From NCBI GenBank assembly GCA_961205875.1, contig OY540811.1, forward strand, positions 35,557,340-35,621,339: a DNA stretch of 64,000 nt, written 5' to 3'. Below are positions 34,001 through 39,889 of this stretch, piece by piece (the first letter of the stretch is position 1; the number at the start of each line of letters is the position of its first letter). This DNA is from Sialis fuliginosa. Taxonomy: Eukaryota; Arthropoda; Insecta; Megaloptera; Sialidae. Made by a program: the position numbers and the translations under genes. Below the pieces are notes generated by a model, which saw nothing but the letters and a program-made list of their open reading frames with translations, was not told the DNA's origin and searched no databases.

Positions 34001-35405
34001 TTAACGTAAATCCGCCGCTGGTGCGATCGTAGCGATTTCTCGTGTGGACATTAGTACTAAACGTTAAAATATTCAAGTAATTATAATTTAGATATAGAAA
34101 CTAGTACAAACTAGGGTGTACCTGGTAAAAGACTCTTTTAATATGATTTTACTATTTCTGTTTTTAAGATATTATATAACGCTGATAGTTTTCAAATTCA
34201 GTTAATTAAATTGATTTATATTTAACACTGTATGTACAAAATTAAATAACAATTTTAAATACTGTGATGATGATTATTATTATTATTAAATTAATTTTTA
34301 TTTATTTATTTATTTAATTATTTAATAGCAGAATAAATATAACTGTAGGTAGGTGGAAACCAAATTTTCTGCTTTCATCGCTAAATAATTTTGCTTACAA
34401 TTATGTCCGGTATTATAAAGGAGCTCGCAAATTTTCTAGCTTGCAAGCACTCTCAAATGAGATATCAAACTTATATGACAGTTATCTTTGAGTTTGTTGA
34501 AGACTGACAAGTTTCGCGCACGCGTTGTAGTTAAACACCAACGGTATTAAAACAGTGGTGATATTATGAAAATTATTTTGTACGGTCAAAGTCGCCAACT
34601 GTGTTACAATTAGTTGAAGTATCACTGCTCTAAATTCCATATCTAATCCATAGATACTAGTACAAAATTAATACCCCATTTGAGAGTGCTTGCAAGCTAG
34701 CAAATTTTGCGAGCTCCTTTATAATAACGGACTTTAGTATCACAATTCAAATGAATATTATATCATATAAAAATATATAAATTGTTTGTCATATTTCATT
34801 ATCTTGTACATATTCTTCTGGGATGTAAAAATATCCTCTTTTAATTGCATTTCCATTTTATGTAAATATCAAAATCAATTAGTAATTTATTATGGATATG
34901 AAAAAATATTCTTAATTAATATGCTTGACAAAGTGATTGAATATAATTTTATTTTATTTTTATTTAGGATTGGTGGAATACTGCCGCTTATAAAGACTTT
35001 TATCGAGTTTGGAATGTTCTCGTCCACGATTGGCTAAGCAAATTGGTTTATCAAGATATACTTTTAGTTCATTTTAAATTGAGTCAAACTATGGCAAAAA
35101 TTTTAGTATTCCAGATATCAGCTATAATTCATGAATATATCCTAGTCTTCATGTTAGGCTTCTTTTTTCCAGTATTGTATATCCATTTTGGATTTTTTGG
35201 GACACTTTTCGTATTTGTCAATACATCTAGAAATAAAACATTTGGAAACTTTTTCATGTTGATATCATTATTTATGGGTATTAATATAATTATTTGTTTA
35301 TACACCATAGAACATTTTGCTAGAATTAATTGCCCACTTACCAGAGATCCATTGATAGATTTCTTTATACCAAGATCGTTTTCTTGTAATGCTGCATTAA
35401 ATTAA
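8918..35405 (+). CDS. SOAT: Sterol O-acyltransferase (ACAT/SOAT, MBOAT family), spliced gene with three alternative last exons
   Basis: Membrane-bound ER enzyme family that transfers a fatty acyl group from acyl-CoA to the 3-hydroxyl of a sterol to make storage esters. Eight exons (8918-8969, 10933-10982, 11864-12006, 16137-16301, 19756-19904, 19969-20108, 20800-20960, 21040-21313) join in frame to 378 codons with GT-AG borders. One of three last exons (28969-29415, 31099-31539, 34968-35405) then completes a 526-, 524- or 523-residue protein, close to the roughly 550 residues of vertebrate SOAT1. Seen motifs: KEYIARNSPLDDLF near residue 92, WAT in exon 5, EQYLYFLF in exon 7, HCWMNAWAELMRF in exon 8, the family FYxDWWN motif split exactly by the last intron (FYQ/DWWN), and the catalytic His in HEF/HEY at residue 433. 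The start ATG opens a hydrophilic lysine-rich cytosolic N-terminus. Exon order and phases are read from sequence; isoform use is inferred. Confidence 0.9.
8970..10932 (+). other. SOAT intron 1, with foldback-family fragment
   Basis: Contains a block at about 9437-9980 (CAGGCTGGGGCATTTACAG start) related to the complete MITE at 38373-38709, a poly-G run near 9157 and AT-rich sequence. No gene seen. Confidence 0.5.
10933..10982 (+). CDS. SOAT: SOAT exon 2
   Basis: Acceptor TTTCAG ends at 10932 and donor GTAAGT starts at 10983. The 50 nt restore phase 0 and add DDVNKEEKNETVRHQIK, a charged cytosolic segment with no recognised domain. Support comes from phase compatibility with exons 1 and 3 and strong splice sites. 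Confidence 0.7.
10983..11863 (+). other. SOAT intron 2
   Basis: AT-rich. A 119-codon open frame at 11405-11764 has no recognisable domain and no codon signal. Nothing else seen. Confidence 0.4.
11864..12006 (+). CDS. SOAT: SOAT exon 3
   Basis: Acceptor TTTTAG ends at 11863 and donor GTAAAT starts at 12007. The exon gives 47 codons plus two bases. The peptide includes LMIDEMMKEI, a helical charged stretch like the one preceding the first membrane segment in SOAT proteins, and ends in QTRR. The split codon is completed to Arg by exon 4. Confidence 0.75.
12478..12769. mobile_element. hAT MITE (TAGAGATTGGAAAAATAGTT), 8-bp TSD
   Basis: Inverted ends TAGAGATTGGAAA/TTTTTCTAATCTCTA. Exact 8-bp duplication GTAATTAA on both sides. 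Same family as 20189-20469, opposite orientation. Confidence 0.9.
13461..13765. mobile_element. hAT-like MITE (CAGCGGTGGATTTA)
   Basis: Starts CAGCGGTGGATTTAC and ends CTAAATCCGTCACTG, with GCCGCCCTGGGCA subterminal blocks. Related to 33639-34020. It interrupts one arm of the foldback element; the other arm gives the empty site. Confidence 0.75.
14206..14936. repeat. Palindromic repeat cluster with GC-rich hairpin
   Basis: Inverted pair TTATCCACGACT (about 14354) / AGTCGTGGATAA (about 14922). Beside it is a local inverted block GCAATAATGATAGC...GCGGCGAGG...TTGCCATTATTGC (14240-14340). No coding content. Confidence 0.5.
14774..14833. repeat. Perfect 29-bp hairpin
   Basis: Arms 14774-14802 and 14805-14833 are exact inverse complements (TTGTGATTGGTGCACAAGCG... 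outward) with only two bases, AC, between them. Sits in SOAT intron 3. Confidence 0.95.
15300..15870. repeat. Dispersed repeat shared with 61540-62470
   Basis: Blocks such as ACATGTAACATGACGCCCTC, ATGCCAAGGCATGTGGCACG and TTGGTGGGACTACCAAC recur at 61540-62400. Successive near-repeats of a 'TCTAACTCAAAAATG...GGGGCTAAAA' unit. Non-coding. A poly-C run lies near 15182. Confidence 0.6.
16137..16301 (+). CDS. SOAT: SOAT exon 4 (first membrane segment)
   Basis: Acceptor TTTGCAG ends at 16136 and donor GTAAGT starts at 16302. It encodes KEYIARNSPLDDLFKAKH, the clearest family signature in the N-terminal half (vertebrate SOAT has KEFIARNS in the same place). A hydrophobic stretch, IYHIAITFLIIYF, follows as the first likely transmembrane helix. 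Confidence 0.9.
17356..18533. mobile_element. Foldback element, CAGGATGATTCAG family
   Basis: Ends CAGGATGATTCAGTGCTGTC and ...TATATGACTCACCCTG flanked by TA. The arms are inverted over most of 1.2 kb (for example GATTTCCAGTATTGAGCAATTA and its inverse). Same family as 52460-53589 and related to 40329-45641 and 63041-63798. Confidence 0.8.
18711..19269. repeat. Foldback element (GTCCAGTAAAGGAAG)
   Basis: GTCCAGTAAAGGAAGCATTTT at the left is answered by AATTTTCCTTGACTGGAC at the right. Internal arms share GAGAATTCGAAAAAAATAAC in inverse. Confidence 0.75.
19756..19904 (+). CDS. SOAT: SOAT exon 5, with a competing upstream splice donor
   Basis: Acceptor TTTCAG ends at 19755. The exon contains a hydrophobic helix and the family landmark FKFWAT. 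The frame of exon 6 requires one base left over, which selects the GTAAAT donor at 19905 and keeps VRVQMTPK. The resulting spacing from WAT to the next helix matches vertebrate SOAT (WAT, about 17 residues, then an LFHGF/IWDHF-type stretch). A stronger-looking donor, GTAAGG at 19880, would shift frame and meet TGA within three codons of exon 6. Confidence 0.85.
19969..20108 (+). CDS. SOAT: SOAT exon 6
   Basis: Acceptor GTTTTAG ends at 19968 and donor GTAAGT starts at 20109. It encodes the membrane-rich block from QMIKIWDHFW through PSAMVILMEQ. The end corresponds to the FIIIFEQ stretch of vertebrate SOAT. Only 64 bp separate it from exon 5, giving a very short intron. Confidence 0.88.
20189..20469. 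mobile_element. hAT MITE (TAGAGATTGG), 8-bp TSD
   Basis: Inverted ends TAGAGATTGG/CAATCTCTA with exact duplication TTTATAAA at 20181-20188 and 20470-20477. In SOAT intron 6; sister copy at 12478. Confidence 0.9.
20800..20960 (+). CDS. SOAT: SOAT exon 7
   Basis: Acceptor TTTTTCAG ends at 20799 and donor GTTTGT starts at 20961. It encodes the conserved MKMYAFVRSNAPRV and FEQYLYFLFIPALVYKDQYPR regions, which align directly with VMKAHSFVRENVPRV and QYLYFLFAPTLIYRDSYPR of vertebrate SOAT1. The loop between them is variable in the family. Confidence 0.93.
21040..21313 (+). CDS. SOAT: SOAT exon 8 (last shared exon)
   Basis: Acceptor TTTCCCAG ends at 21039 and donor GTATTT starts at 21314, leaving phase 0. 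It encodes IRWNVVFWSF, two hydrophobic helices and HCWMNAWAELMRFADRLFYQ, the family block ([20 protein letters not shown] in vertebrates). The exon stops exactly between FYQ and DWWN, so any of the three downstream phase-0 exons can be joined to give the intact FYxDWWN motif. Confidence 0.93.
21533..22392. repeat. 860-bp foldback element nested in hAT MITE
   Basis: Left TCGGATGTTTTTTTAAAGA and right TTAATAAACACCTGGTA are inverted. The arms also pair across GGGGTGACCTTAGAAAGGTCA and its inverse. Confidence 0.75.
22431..24212. mobile_element. 1.78-kb near-perfect foldback element, TA target site
   Basis: Ends CACTCATCCAAACAATTAAA and its exact inverse, flanked by TA. The two arms of about 870 bp pair along their whole length with few mismatches around an A/T-rich centre near 23300. 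No open frame. The TA target suggests Tc1/mariner-type mobilisation, but no transposase is present. Confidence 0.9.
24351..24410. repeat. 60-bp inverted repeat
   Basis: Perfect 13-bp arms TAAGAATAACGCT / AGCGTTATTCTTA around a GC-rich middle (GACGCGGCGCGTCGAC). Confidence 0.8.
24465..24877. mobile_element. hAT-like MITE (CAGCGTTTCTCAATC)
   Basis: Ends CAGCGTTTCTCAATCTTTTT and GGTTGAGAATCGCTG, the hAT 'CAGNGNTTCTCAA' pattern. Target duplication not clear. Its interior is related to 39226-39500. Confidence 0.8.
24938..25166. mobile_element. hAT-like MITE (AGGTGTCCAACC)
   Basis: AGGTGTCCAACCTTTTCAACC and GGGCTGGACAAGCTT are inverted ends with GC-rich GGCCGCA/GCGAGCCGC subterminal blocks. Confidence 0.65.
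25710..26180. repeat. Foldback element (ATATGTACATTAGGATGGGCC)
   Basis: Outer ends and the internal TTTAGTTCGCCGCATTTTTG block are present in inverse on the other arm. About 470 bp, non-coding. Confidence 0.85.
26780..27820. repeat. Degenerate foldback element
   Basis: TGTCCATACTGTGAACCG at the left and CGGTTCACAGTATGGAACA at the right are inverted. The middle (26900-27700) is mostly unpaired; open frames there are short and match nothing. Confidence 0.5.
28047..28402. mobile_element. Foldback MITE (CGATTACATTGAGCGAG)
   Basis: CGATTACATTGAGCGAGTTT and its inverse at the right end, with repeated AGCTTGTTTACAAGC palindromes. The sister element at 54250 shows the empty site (CAAACATAATGATAGAG), which confirms the insertion. 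Confidence 0.85.
28490..28815. repeat. Partial copy of the 35433-36228 element
   Basis: Shares GTTAATACGAAGTGCATT, ATGAAATCCCTA, TTTTTGAGGTT and the right end AACGGCGCTGTGTAAACGTA with the full copy. The left half is missing. Confidence 0.75.
28969..29415 (+). CDS. SOAT: SOAT terminal exon A (catalytic C-terminus, isoform A)
   Basis: Acceptor TTTCTATAG ends at 28968. The frame is 148 codons plus TAA. It begins DWWNSSKFSTFYRFWN, continues with VVVHDWLYTYV, then MLSAVFHEFIL with the predicted catalytic His at codon 55 of the exon (nt 29131-29133), YFYPVLF, GNMLVWW, EYYARQHCP and ends in VPRTFSC plus a short tail. AATAAA at 29452 follows the stop by 37 nt. It lies 7.7 kb from exon 8, and its acceptor is about 45 bp past the inverted end of a foldback element (27873-28922). 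It is an intact coding exon with no frameshift. Confidence 0.9.
   Translation, partial: DWWNSSKFSTFYRFWNVVVHDWLYTYVFQDVSDYIVRGRRNLSVIAVFMLSAVFHEFILSMAFGYFYPVLFTSFVICSFPLVFIDTSKNKVVGNMLVWWCITVGNGIVYSLYTVEYYARQHCPMTKSPLVDFFVPRTFSCDAIVYDTN
29452..29457 (+). promoter_or_regulatory. Poly(A) signal for SOAT exon A
   Basis: AATAAA 37 nt after the stop of exon A. Confidence 0.6.
29683..30226. mobile_element. Foldback MITE (GACTCTGTCAAACAGGAAGCG)
   Basis: GACTCTGTCAAACAGGAAGC at the left and CTTCCTTTTTGACAGAGCC at the right are inverted, as are the adjacent GGACTGTCCG/GGGCAGTCCG blocks. Lies between exons A and B. Confidence 0.8.
30290..31098. other. Spacer between SOAT exons A and B
   Basis: Contains a repeat related to 3580-3830 (AACGTAGATTGATGACTC, CCAGTGAGTGGGGTATTTTT) and a (CATA)n tract at about 30984-31012. 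No gene seen. Confidence 0.5.
31099..31539 (+). CDS. SOAT: SOAT terminal exon B (catalytic C-terminus, isoform B)
   Basis: Acceptor TTTTCTTCAG ends at 31098. The frame is 146 codons plus TAA. It starts DWWNSTSYSQYYRLWN and carries VVVHDWLYTYVYKD, then MLSAVFHEYIL with the His at codon 55 (nt 31261-31263), FFYPIMF, EYFARQNCP and IPRTFTC. AATAAA at 31546 follows just six nt after the stop. It resembles exon A over its whole length, and its first 16 residues are the closest of the three to vertebrate SOAT1. No upstream SOAT exons are repeated between A and B, so B is not a separate full gene copy here. Confidence 0.9.
   Translation, partial: DWWNSTSYSQYYRLWNVVVHDWLYTYVYKDTLEHTTSGKRSLSMIAVFMLSAVFHEYILTVVFGFFYPIMFISFGGIGVICAFINTSKHKALGNVFFWWSLSIGNSWMIVLYTIEYFARQNCPITNENLLLDFFIPRTFTCDALIL
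31546..31551 (+). promoter_or_regulatory. Poly(A) signal for SOAT exon B
   Basis: AATAAA six nt after the stop of exon B and 34 bp upstream of a foldback element, so the 3' UTR of this isoform could be very short. Confidence 0.55.
31585..32692. mobile_element. Foldback element (GTCCAATCAAATT), TA target
   Basis: GTCCAATCAAATT and AATTTGGTTGGAC ends flanked by TA. The arms pair over about 500 bp each (for example GGATAATTTTAGTGCCGATC and inverse). Confidence 0.85.
32868..33178. mobile_element. hAT-like MITE (TAGAGATGGG)
   Basis: Starts TAGAGATGGGAAAAATGAGT and ends AATTACACATCTCTA, with GATTCGTTC/GAACGAATC subterminal repeats typical of hAT elements. Confidence 0.7.
33639..34020. mobile_element. 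hAT MITE (CAACGGCGGATTTA), 8-bp TSD
   Basis: Ends CAACGGCGGATTTAAG and CGTAAATCCGCCGCTG; exact duplication GTGCGATC at 33631-33638 and 34021-34028. Same family as 13461-13765. Confidence 0.9.
34407..34733. repeat. Foldback MITE (GTCCGGTATTATAAAGGAG)
   Basis: Left TTATAAAGGAGCTCGCAAAT and right ATTTTGCGAGCTCCTTTATAATAACGGAC are inverted. Half a copy also lies at 17088-17175. Confidence 0.8.
34968..35405 (+). CDS. SOAT: SOAT terminal exon C (catalytic C-terminus, divergent isoform C)
   Basis: Acceptor TTTTTATTTAG ends at 34967. The frame is 145 codons plus TAA. It starts DWWNTAAYKDFYRVWN, then VLVHDWLSKLVYQD, ISAIIHEYIL with the His at codon 55 (nt 35130-35132), FFFPVLY, EHFARINCP and IPRSFSC. 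It is the most divergent of the three: the basic RGRRN/SGKRS segment of A/B is replaced by a more hydrophobic stretch, and WW after GN is lost. The frame is open and family positions are kept, arguing for function. No AATAAA lies before the TA-flanked foldback element at 35433; the first one (35476) is inside that element. Confidence 0.85.
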   Translation, partial: DWWNTAAYKDFYRVWNVLVHDWLSKLVYQDILLVHFKLSQTMAKILVFQISAIIHEYILVFMLGFFFPVLYIHFGFFGTLFVFVNTSRNKTFGNFFMLISLFMGINIIICLYTIEHFARINCPLTRDPLIDFFIPRSFSCNAALN

Positions 35406-35475
35406 TATTTCTATTTTATGTATCATATATTACGTTTACACAGCGCTGTTATTCCGATTTAACTATCACCGATGT

Positions 35476-35481
35476 AATAAA
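35476..35481 (+). promoter_or_regulatory. Candidate poly(A) signal for SOAT exon C, supplied by a transposon
   Basis: First AATAAA after the exon C stop (71 nt downstream); it lies inside the left arm of the 35433-36228 element. Confidence 0.4.
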
Positions 35482-35897
35482 ACCGTTTTAAGTGGTGCTG
35501 TTTACACATGCGATAATAAGTGACGTCAGCTGGAATTATAATTCCGATTTGAAATACGCTATAAGTTCGATGGTGTACCAACAAGAAATCTCAAAAAATA
35601 TTTCGTCTCTTTTATGTCCCACGAATCACGTTTCTTTTGTTTTTCATCTCTTCGTCTCAGGTGTTTTAAACATATTTTAACTGCCAACGCCTTTTCAAAT
35701 GTTAATGCGAAGTGCATTACGATGAAATCCCTATCTTCGTAGATACTTATATTTTTTGAGGTTAGTTAAATATATTTAACTATGTCCATGCAGTTTACAC
35801 ACATTTTTATTCCTGATCTATTCCGGTTTAGTTATGCTATTCCTGTAGAGTAAGAAGAATAACATTACTAAACCCGATTAGTTATGTCGGTTATAAA

Positions 35898-36141
35898 TAG
35901 GGTGACCAGATTTTAGTTTTGGTAAACCCTGAGATGTAAATGAAGACCCCTTTTTTATTTTATCTTATCTTCTTTTTTTTTATTCTTTTTTTTTCATAAA
36001 ATTTGTTACCATAATCTGCACTGTTATTTCCCCTGCTTTTTGACGACCTTTTTTTTTAGCCGTCCTCATTTTTTTTGAGCCCGGAGATCCAGTGTGCAAA
36101 CCCTGAGACTCCGGGTCAAAACCAGAGACCTGATCACCCTA
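35898..36141. mobile_element. MITE (TAGGGTGACCAG), 8-bp TSD
   Basis: Ends TAGGGTGACCAGATTTTAG and GAGACCTGATCACCCTA; exact 8-bp duplication GTTATAAA on both sides. Copies at 48509-48700 and in part near 3515. Confidence 0.85.
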
Positions 36142-36228
36142 GTTATAAAGCGCCATCTACACGAACTTTTACACCCGGTTTTATTACATCGGTTATAGTT
36201 AAATTGGAATAACGACGCTGTGTAAACG

Positions 36229-36643
36229 TACTCATTGGCACCTAATGTTATACATAATATGAAAAGTATTTATTTTAGTTATATGGACTTTTTATTACAA
36301 AACCATTTGTGAAAAGTACAACACAAAAATATGTACAAATGTATTTAATTTTTAAGGCACAATTTTATATTAATTATAGTTATTATTTTATTGAATAAGA
36401 TATAAGGGATATTATCTAAGACAATAATTGAAGTTGGATAGTGAATTTTCTCTACTGTATTAATTACAATAAATACAACTATGTGTAACTAAAACTCATT
36501 ATATTATAATTCGACAATATTGTATACTCGATCATACAATAACATAATTTTTATTATGTATTATGATCTTACAGAATTTTTAAATTATATTAGTTTTTTG
36601 TAAATAAAATTTAAATAAATATTATAATATGTATATTATATTA
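36229..36643. other. AT-rich spacer between the two genes
   Basis: Several AATAAA-like hexamers and AT-rich sequence; no coding content seen. It could hold the distal 3' UTR of the exon C transcript. Confidence 0.4.
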
Positions 36644-37690
36644 GGGTGTTTTTTTTCTCGGTCCCGCTAGTATATGTTTTAGCTTTGGGTCTAAAATTAA
36701 TTATCCCAAAATTTCAGACTTGTAGATGAACCCTGTGGACGGCGCAAAACGATTCTTTTTCCCATTTGATTAACATGGGGAAACATTTTTTTTTGCTTAT
36801 GCGTAAATATCTCATTCAAAATTTTTTTTCTTTATTTCTCACAGCGGCATTTTATAGAGAATTCAATTTACTACAAAAAAGAGCCCTAGTGCTCAATTCA
36901 TAAATCCAATAGTTTTAAAGATATTTTCGTTTAAACATTATCATAAAAATTGGTTTATTCAATAAATTTGCTAAAAAGTTAGATTTATTTTAAAGTTAAC
37001 AATTGTACTATAAAAATTATATTTTACAATAGGGCAAAGAGGGATATAACAGATCTCTGGGGCGAGATGGATCTCTCCAATTTTTTGTAGCTTAGTGGGG
37101 CAAAATGGCTTCAAAAAATTTTGAGCCAAGAACATAAATTGCAGCTCTATACAATTCTTAATAATAATGATTTTCACATTTTAGCGTGCTCTGTATTTCT
37201 TGACACTTTAAACTACTGGTAATGGTATAGTTTCTGATAGATTTTTAATTTTTATTATTATATTAAGTTTTTTACTCACTAAAACCAATGATTTGATTTG
37301 CAGAGATCTGTTATATCCCTCTTTCCCTTATTGTAAAATACAATTTTTATAGTACAACTGTTAATTTATTGAATAAACCAAGTTTTATGATAATGTTTAA
37401 ACGAAAATATCTTTAAAACTATTGGATTTATGAATTGAGCACTAGGGATCTTTTTTGTAGCAAGTTGCATTCTCTATAAAATGCCTCTGTGAGAAATAAA
37501 GAAAAAAAAAATTCAACGAGATATTTACGCATAAGCAAAAAAAAAATTTTCCCCATGTTAATCAAATGGGAAAAAGAATCGTTTTGCGCCGTCCACAGGG
37601 TTCATCTACGAGTCTGAAATTTTGGGATGATTAATTTTAGACCCAAAGCTAAAACATAAGCTAGTGGGACCGAGAAAAAAAAAAAACACC
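36644..37690. mobile_element. 1.05-kb foldback element (GGGTGTTTTTTTTCTCGG), TA target
   Basis: Ends GGGTGTTTTTTTTCTCGGTC and inverse; arms of about 500 bp pair (for example GTGGACGGCGCAAAACGATT and inverse). Confidence 0.88.
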
Positions 37691-37727
37691 CTAATATTAT
37701 ATGTATGTTATTTCGTTATAACTTAAT

Positions 37728-38823
37728 AGACCAGTGCAATTGTAAAAATCATTTGCATTAATTCTTATGTGAAAAAAATAATATTTGGTTGGTACGGGTT
37801 TATTCATTGGGTCAGAAAGAACATTTGTGCATATATGAAATATTGCGCAATTGTTTAAACAATTGTCAAAGTTACATGAATAGCATTATTTTACCTGTTA
37901 CGGCTTACGTAGCGAGAACTAAGCAACATACGAAAAAAATGCCTCAGAACCTTTCTTGTGAATCACAAAATTTTCTACCAAAAAAATTATGACATACAAT
38001 TTTTACATTTTCGTTCATAACAAACCGAAAAATGCATAAAAAGCTTCTAGTGAACGTTAAAAAATTCATTATTCGTTTCTGAAGGTACATGAATTTTTTC
38101 AGAATTTTTGGATAATATTTAAATTGTTTATTTCAATTGTTTGTTAAGCCAGCGCGCTCGGTTAATTTCTCGAGTCGCGCGAAAAACGTACCATTTTGAT
38201 GCGGGCAATCGGGCATCTCTCACGTCTAAACTAAAAAAGTTAGACATATGCTTTCGCTGACTTTTTGGTAGAAAATTTTGTGATTCACAAGAAAGGTTCT
38301 GAGGCATTTTTTCGTATATTGCTTAGTTCTCGCTACGTAAGCCGTAATAGGTAAAATAATGCTATTCATATACAGACTGGGGTATTTAAAGCGTTACAGA
38401 TATTTATCTCAGACCCATCGCATCAAATTATTTTGTTAGATACCTTGGAAAGCTTAGGTTGTTAAAAAAAAAAGTTTTCAATCAAAGATTCGTGTTTTTT
38501 TATTTGGAATAAGATTACTAAATAAAAACTATAGGTTCCTATTTAAAAAAATGATGTTGACCTTCAAATATCCTGGAAGGCCACGTTATAATAGCAAATA
38601 AATATTACTATTCGATTACCCCCTCACAACCAAACATTTTTTGGTTGAAACATCAAATATGCGATGGTTCTGAGATAATAATCTGTAACACTTTAAATGC
38701 CCCACCCTGTATGCATAAATGTTCTTTATGACCTAACGAATAAACCTGCATCAACCAAATAATTTTTTTCACATTAGAATTAATGCAAGTGATTACATGG
38801 GAATCTTCATAACGTTACTGGTC
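37728..38823. mobile_element. Foldback element (GACCAGTGCAATTG), TA target, with nested MITE
   Basis: GACCAGTGCAATTG and CGTTACTGGTC ends flanked by TA. Internal arms include GCTTACGTAGCGAGAACTAA and inverse. A MITE (38373-38709) is nested in one arm. Confidence 0.85.
38373..38709. mobile_element. MITE (CAGACTGGGGTATTTAAAG)
   Basis: CAGACTGGGGTATTTAAAGC and ACTTTAAATGCCCCACCCTG inverted ends, flanked by TA. Related fragment at 9437. Confidence 0.8.
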
Positions 38824-38833
38824 TATAAAACTA

Positions 38834-39889
38834 CCGGGTGGACCATTTTAACCTTTAATGGAAAATAACTCGACCGGTAAGCGAAATATTAAAAAAAGTT
38901 TTATACAAAAATTGTTGGGCAAGGAGGGGGATATACGACCATGACCTTGAATTTGACCTTGAACTTGACCGTAGGGGTTATTTGAAGGCTAAATACAATT
39001 TTTAAAAATGGAAATGCCTGTTTTCGATCCCGGATTCGGGAAGAACGGGAAATTCTACAATAGGATATGTAGATTGATAAGGTCAAATGTCATGTTTTGA
39101 GGTCATTTCAGGGTCAAAAGAAACTTGTACGTGTATTCATGCGAAAATCGTATCTGTTTACGGGGATTTCTAAACGTTGGCGTTGGAAACGAAATAAAGT
39201 GTATTTTTGTTAGGAAAACATTTGAATTTTCCATGGGGGCGTGATAAAACTAAATGGGGGGCGCGGGCATATCGAGAAAAAATATTATTAAAAAAATTTA
39301 TTTAATTTACTGAAATAAAATCAATAAAAACATTCTGACATAACTAAAAATAAAATACACTTATAAATAGGATTGTATCAATGTATTTTATTGCTTTTCT
39401 TTCAGTAAATTAAATAAATTTTTTAATAATATTTTTTCTCATTTTTTCTCGATATGCCCGTGCCTCCTATTAAGTTTTATCACGCCCCCATGGAAAATTC
39501 AAATGTTTTCCTAACAAAATTACACTTTATTTCGTTTCCAACGCCAACGTTTAGAAATCCCCGTAAACAGATACGATTTTCGCATGAATACACGTACAAG
39601 TTTCTTTTGACCCTGAAATGACCTCAAAACATGACATTTGACCTTATCAATCTACATATCCTATTGTAGAATTTCCCGTTCTTCCCGAATCCGGGATCGA
39701 AAACAGGCATTTCCATTTAAAAAATTGTATTTAGCCTTCAAATAACCCCTACGGTCAAGTTCAAGGTCAAATTCAAGGTCATGGACGTATGTCCCCCTCC
39801 TTGCCCAACAACTTTTGTATAAAACTTTTTTTAGTATTTCGCTTACCGGTCGAGTTATTTTCCATTAAAGGTTAAAATGGTCCACCCGG
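38834..39889. mobile_element. 1.06-kb foldback element (CCGGGTGGACCATTTTAACC), TA target
   Basis: Ends CCGGGTGGACCATTTTAACC and exact inverse, flanked by TA. The arms of about 400 bp are nearly identical. The centre (39226-39500) is itself palindromic and related to the hAT-like MITE at 24465. Confidence 0.9.

Larger units (their letters stand above)
32771..34053. mobile_element. Foldback-ended element with two nested MITEs
   Basis: CACACACGCTACGAGAAATC and GATTTCTCGTGTGGAC form the inverted ends. Two MITEs are inserted inside (32868-33178 and 33639-34020). Confidence 0.7.
35433..36228. mobile_element. Foldback element (CGTTTACACAGCG), TA target, directly after SOAT exon C
   Basis: CGTTTACACAGCGCTGTTAT and its inverse ATAACGACGCTGTGTAAACG, flanked by TA. 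It begins 27 bp after the exon C stop codon. A second MITE (35898-36141) is nested in it. Confidence 0.9.

Noticed and set aside
28969-35405. Exons A, B and C as three separate SOAT genes or pseudogenes
   Set aside because: No N-terminal SOAT exons lie between them, all three are open, and all fit the exon 8 donor phase; not excluded that other copies lie outside the window.
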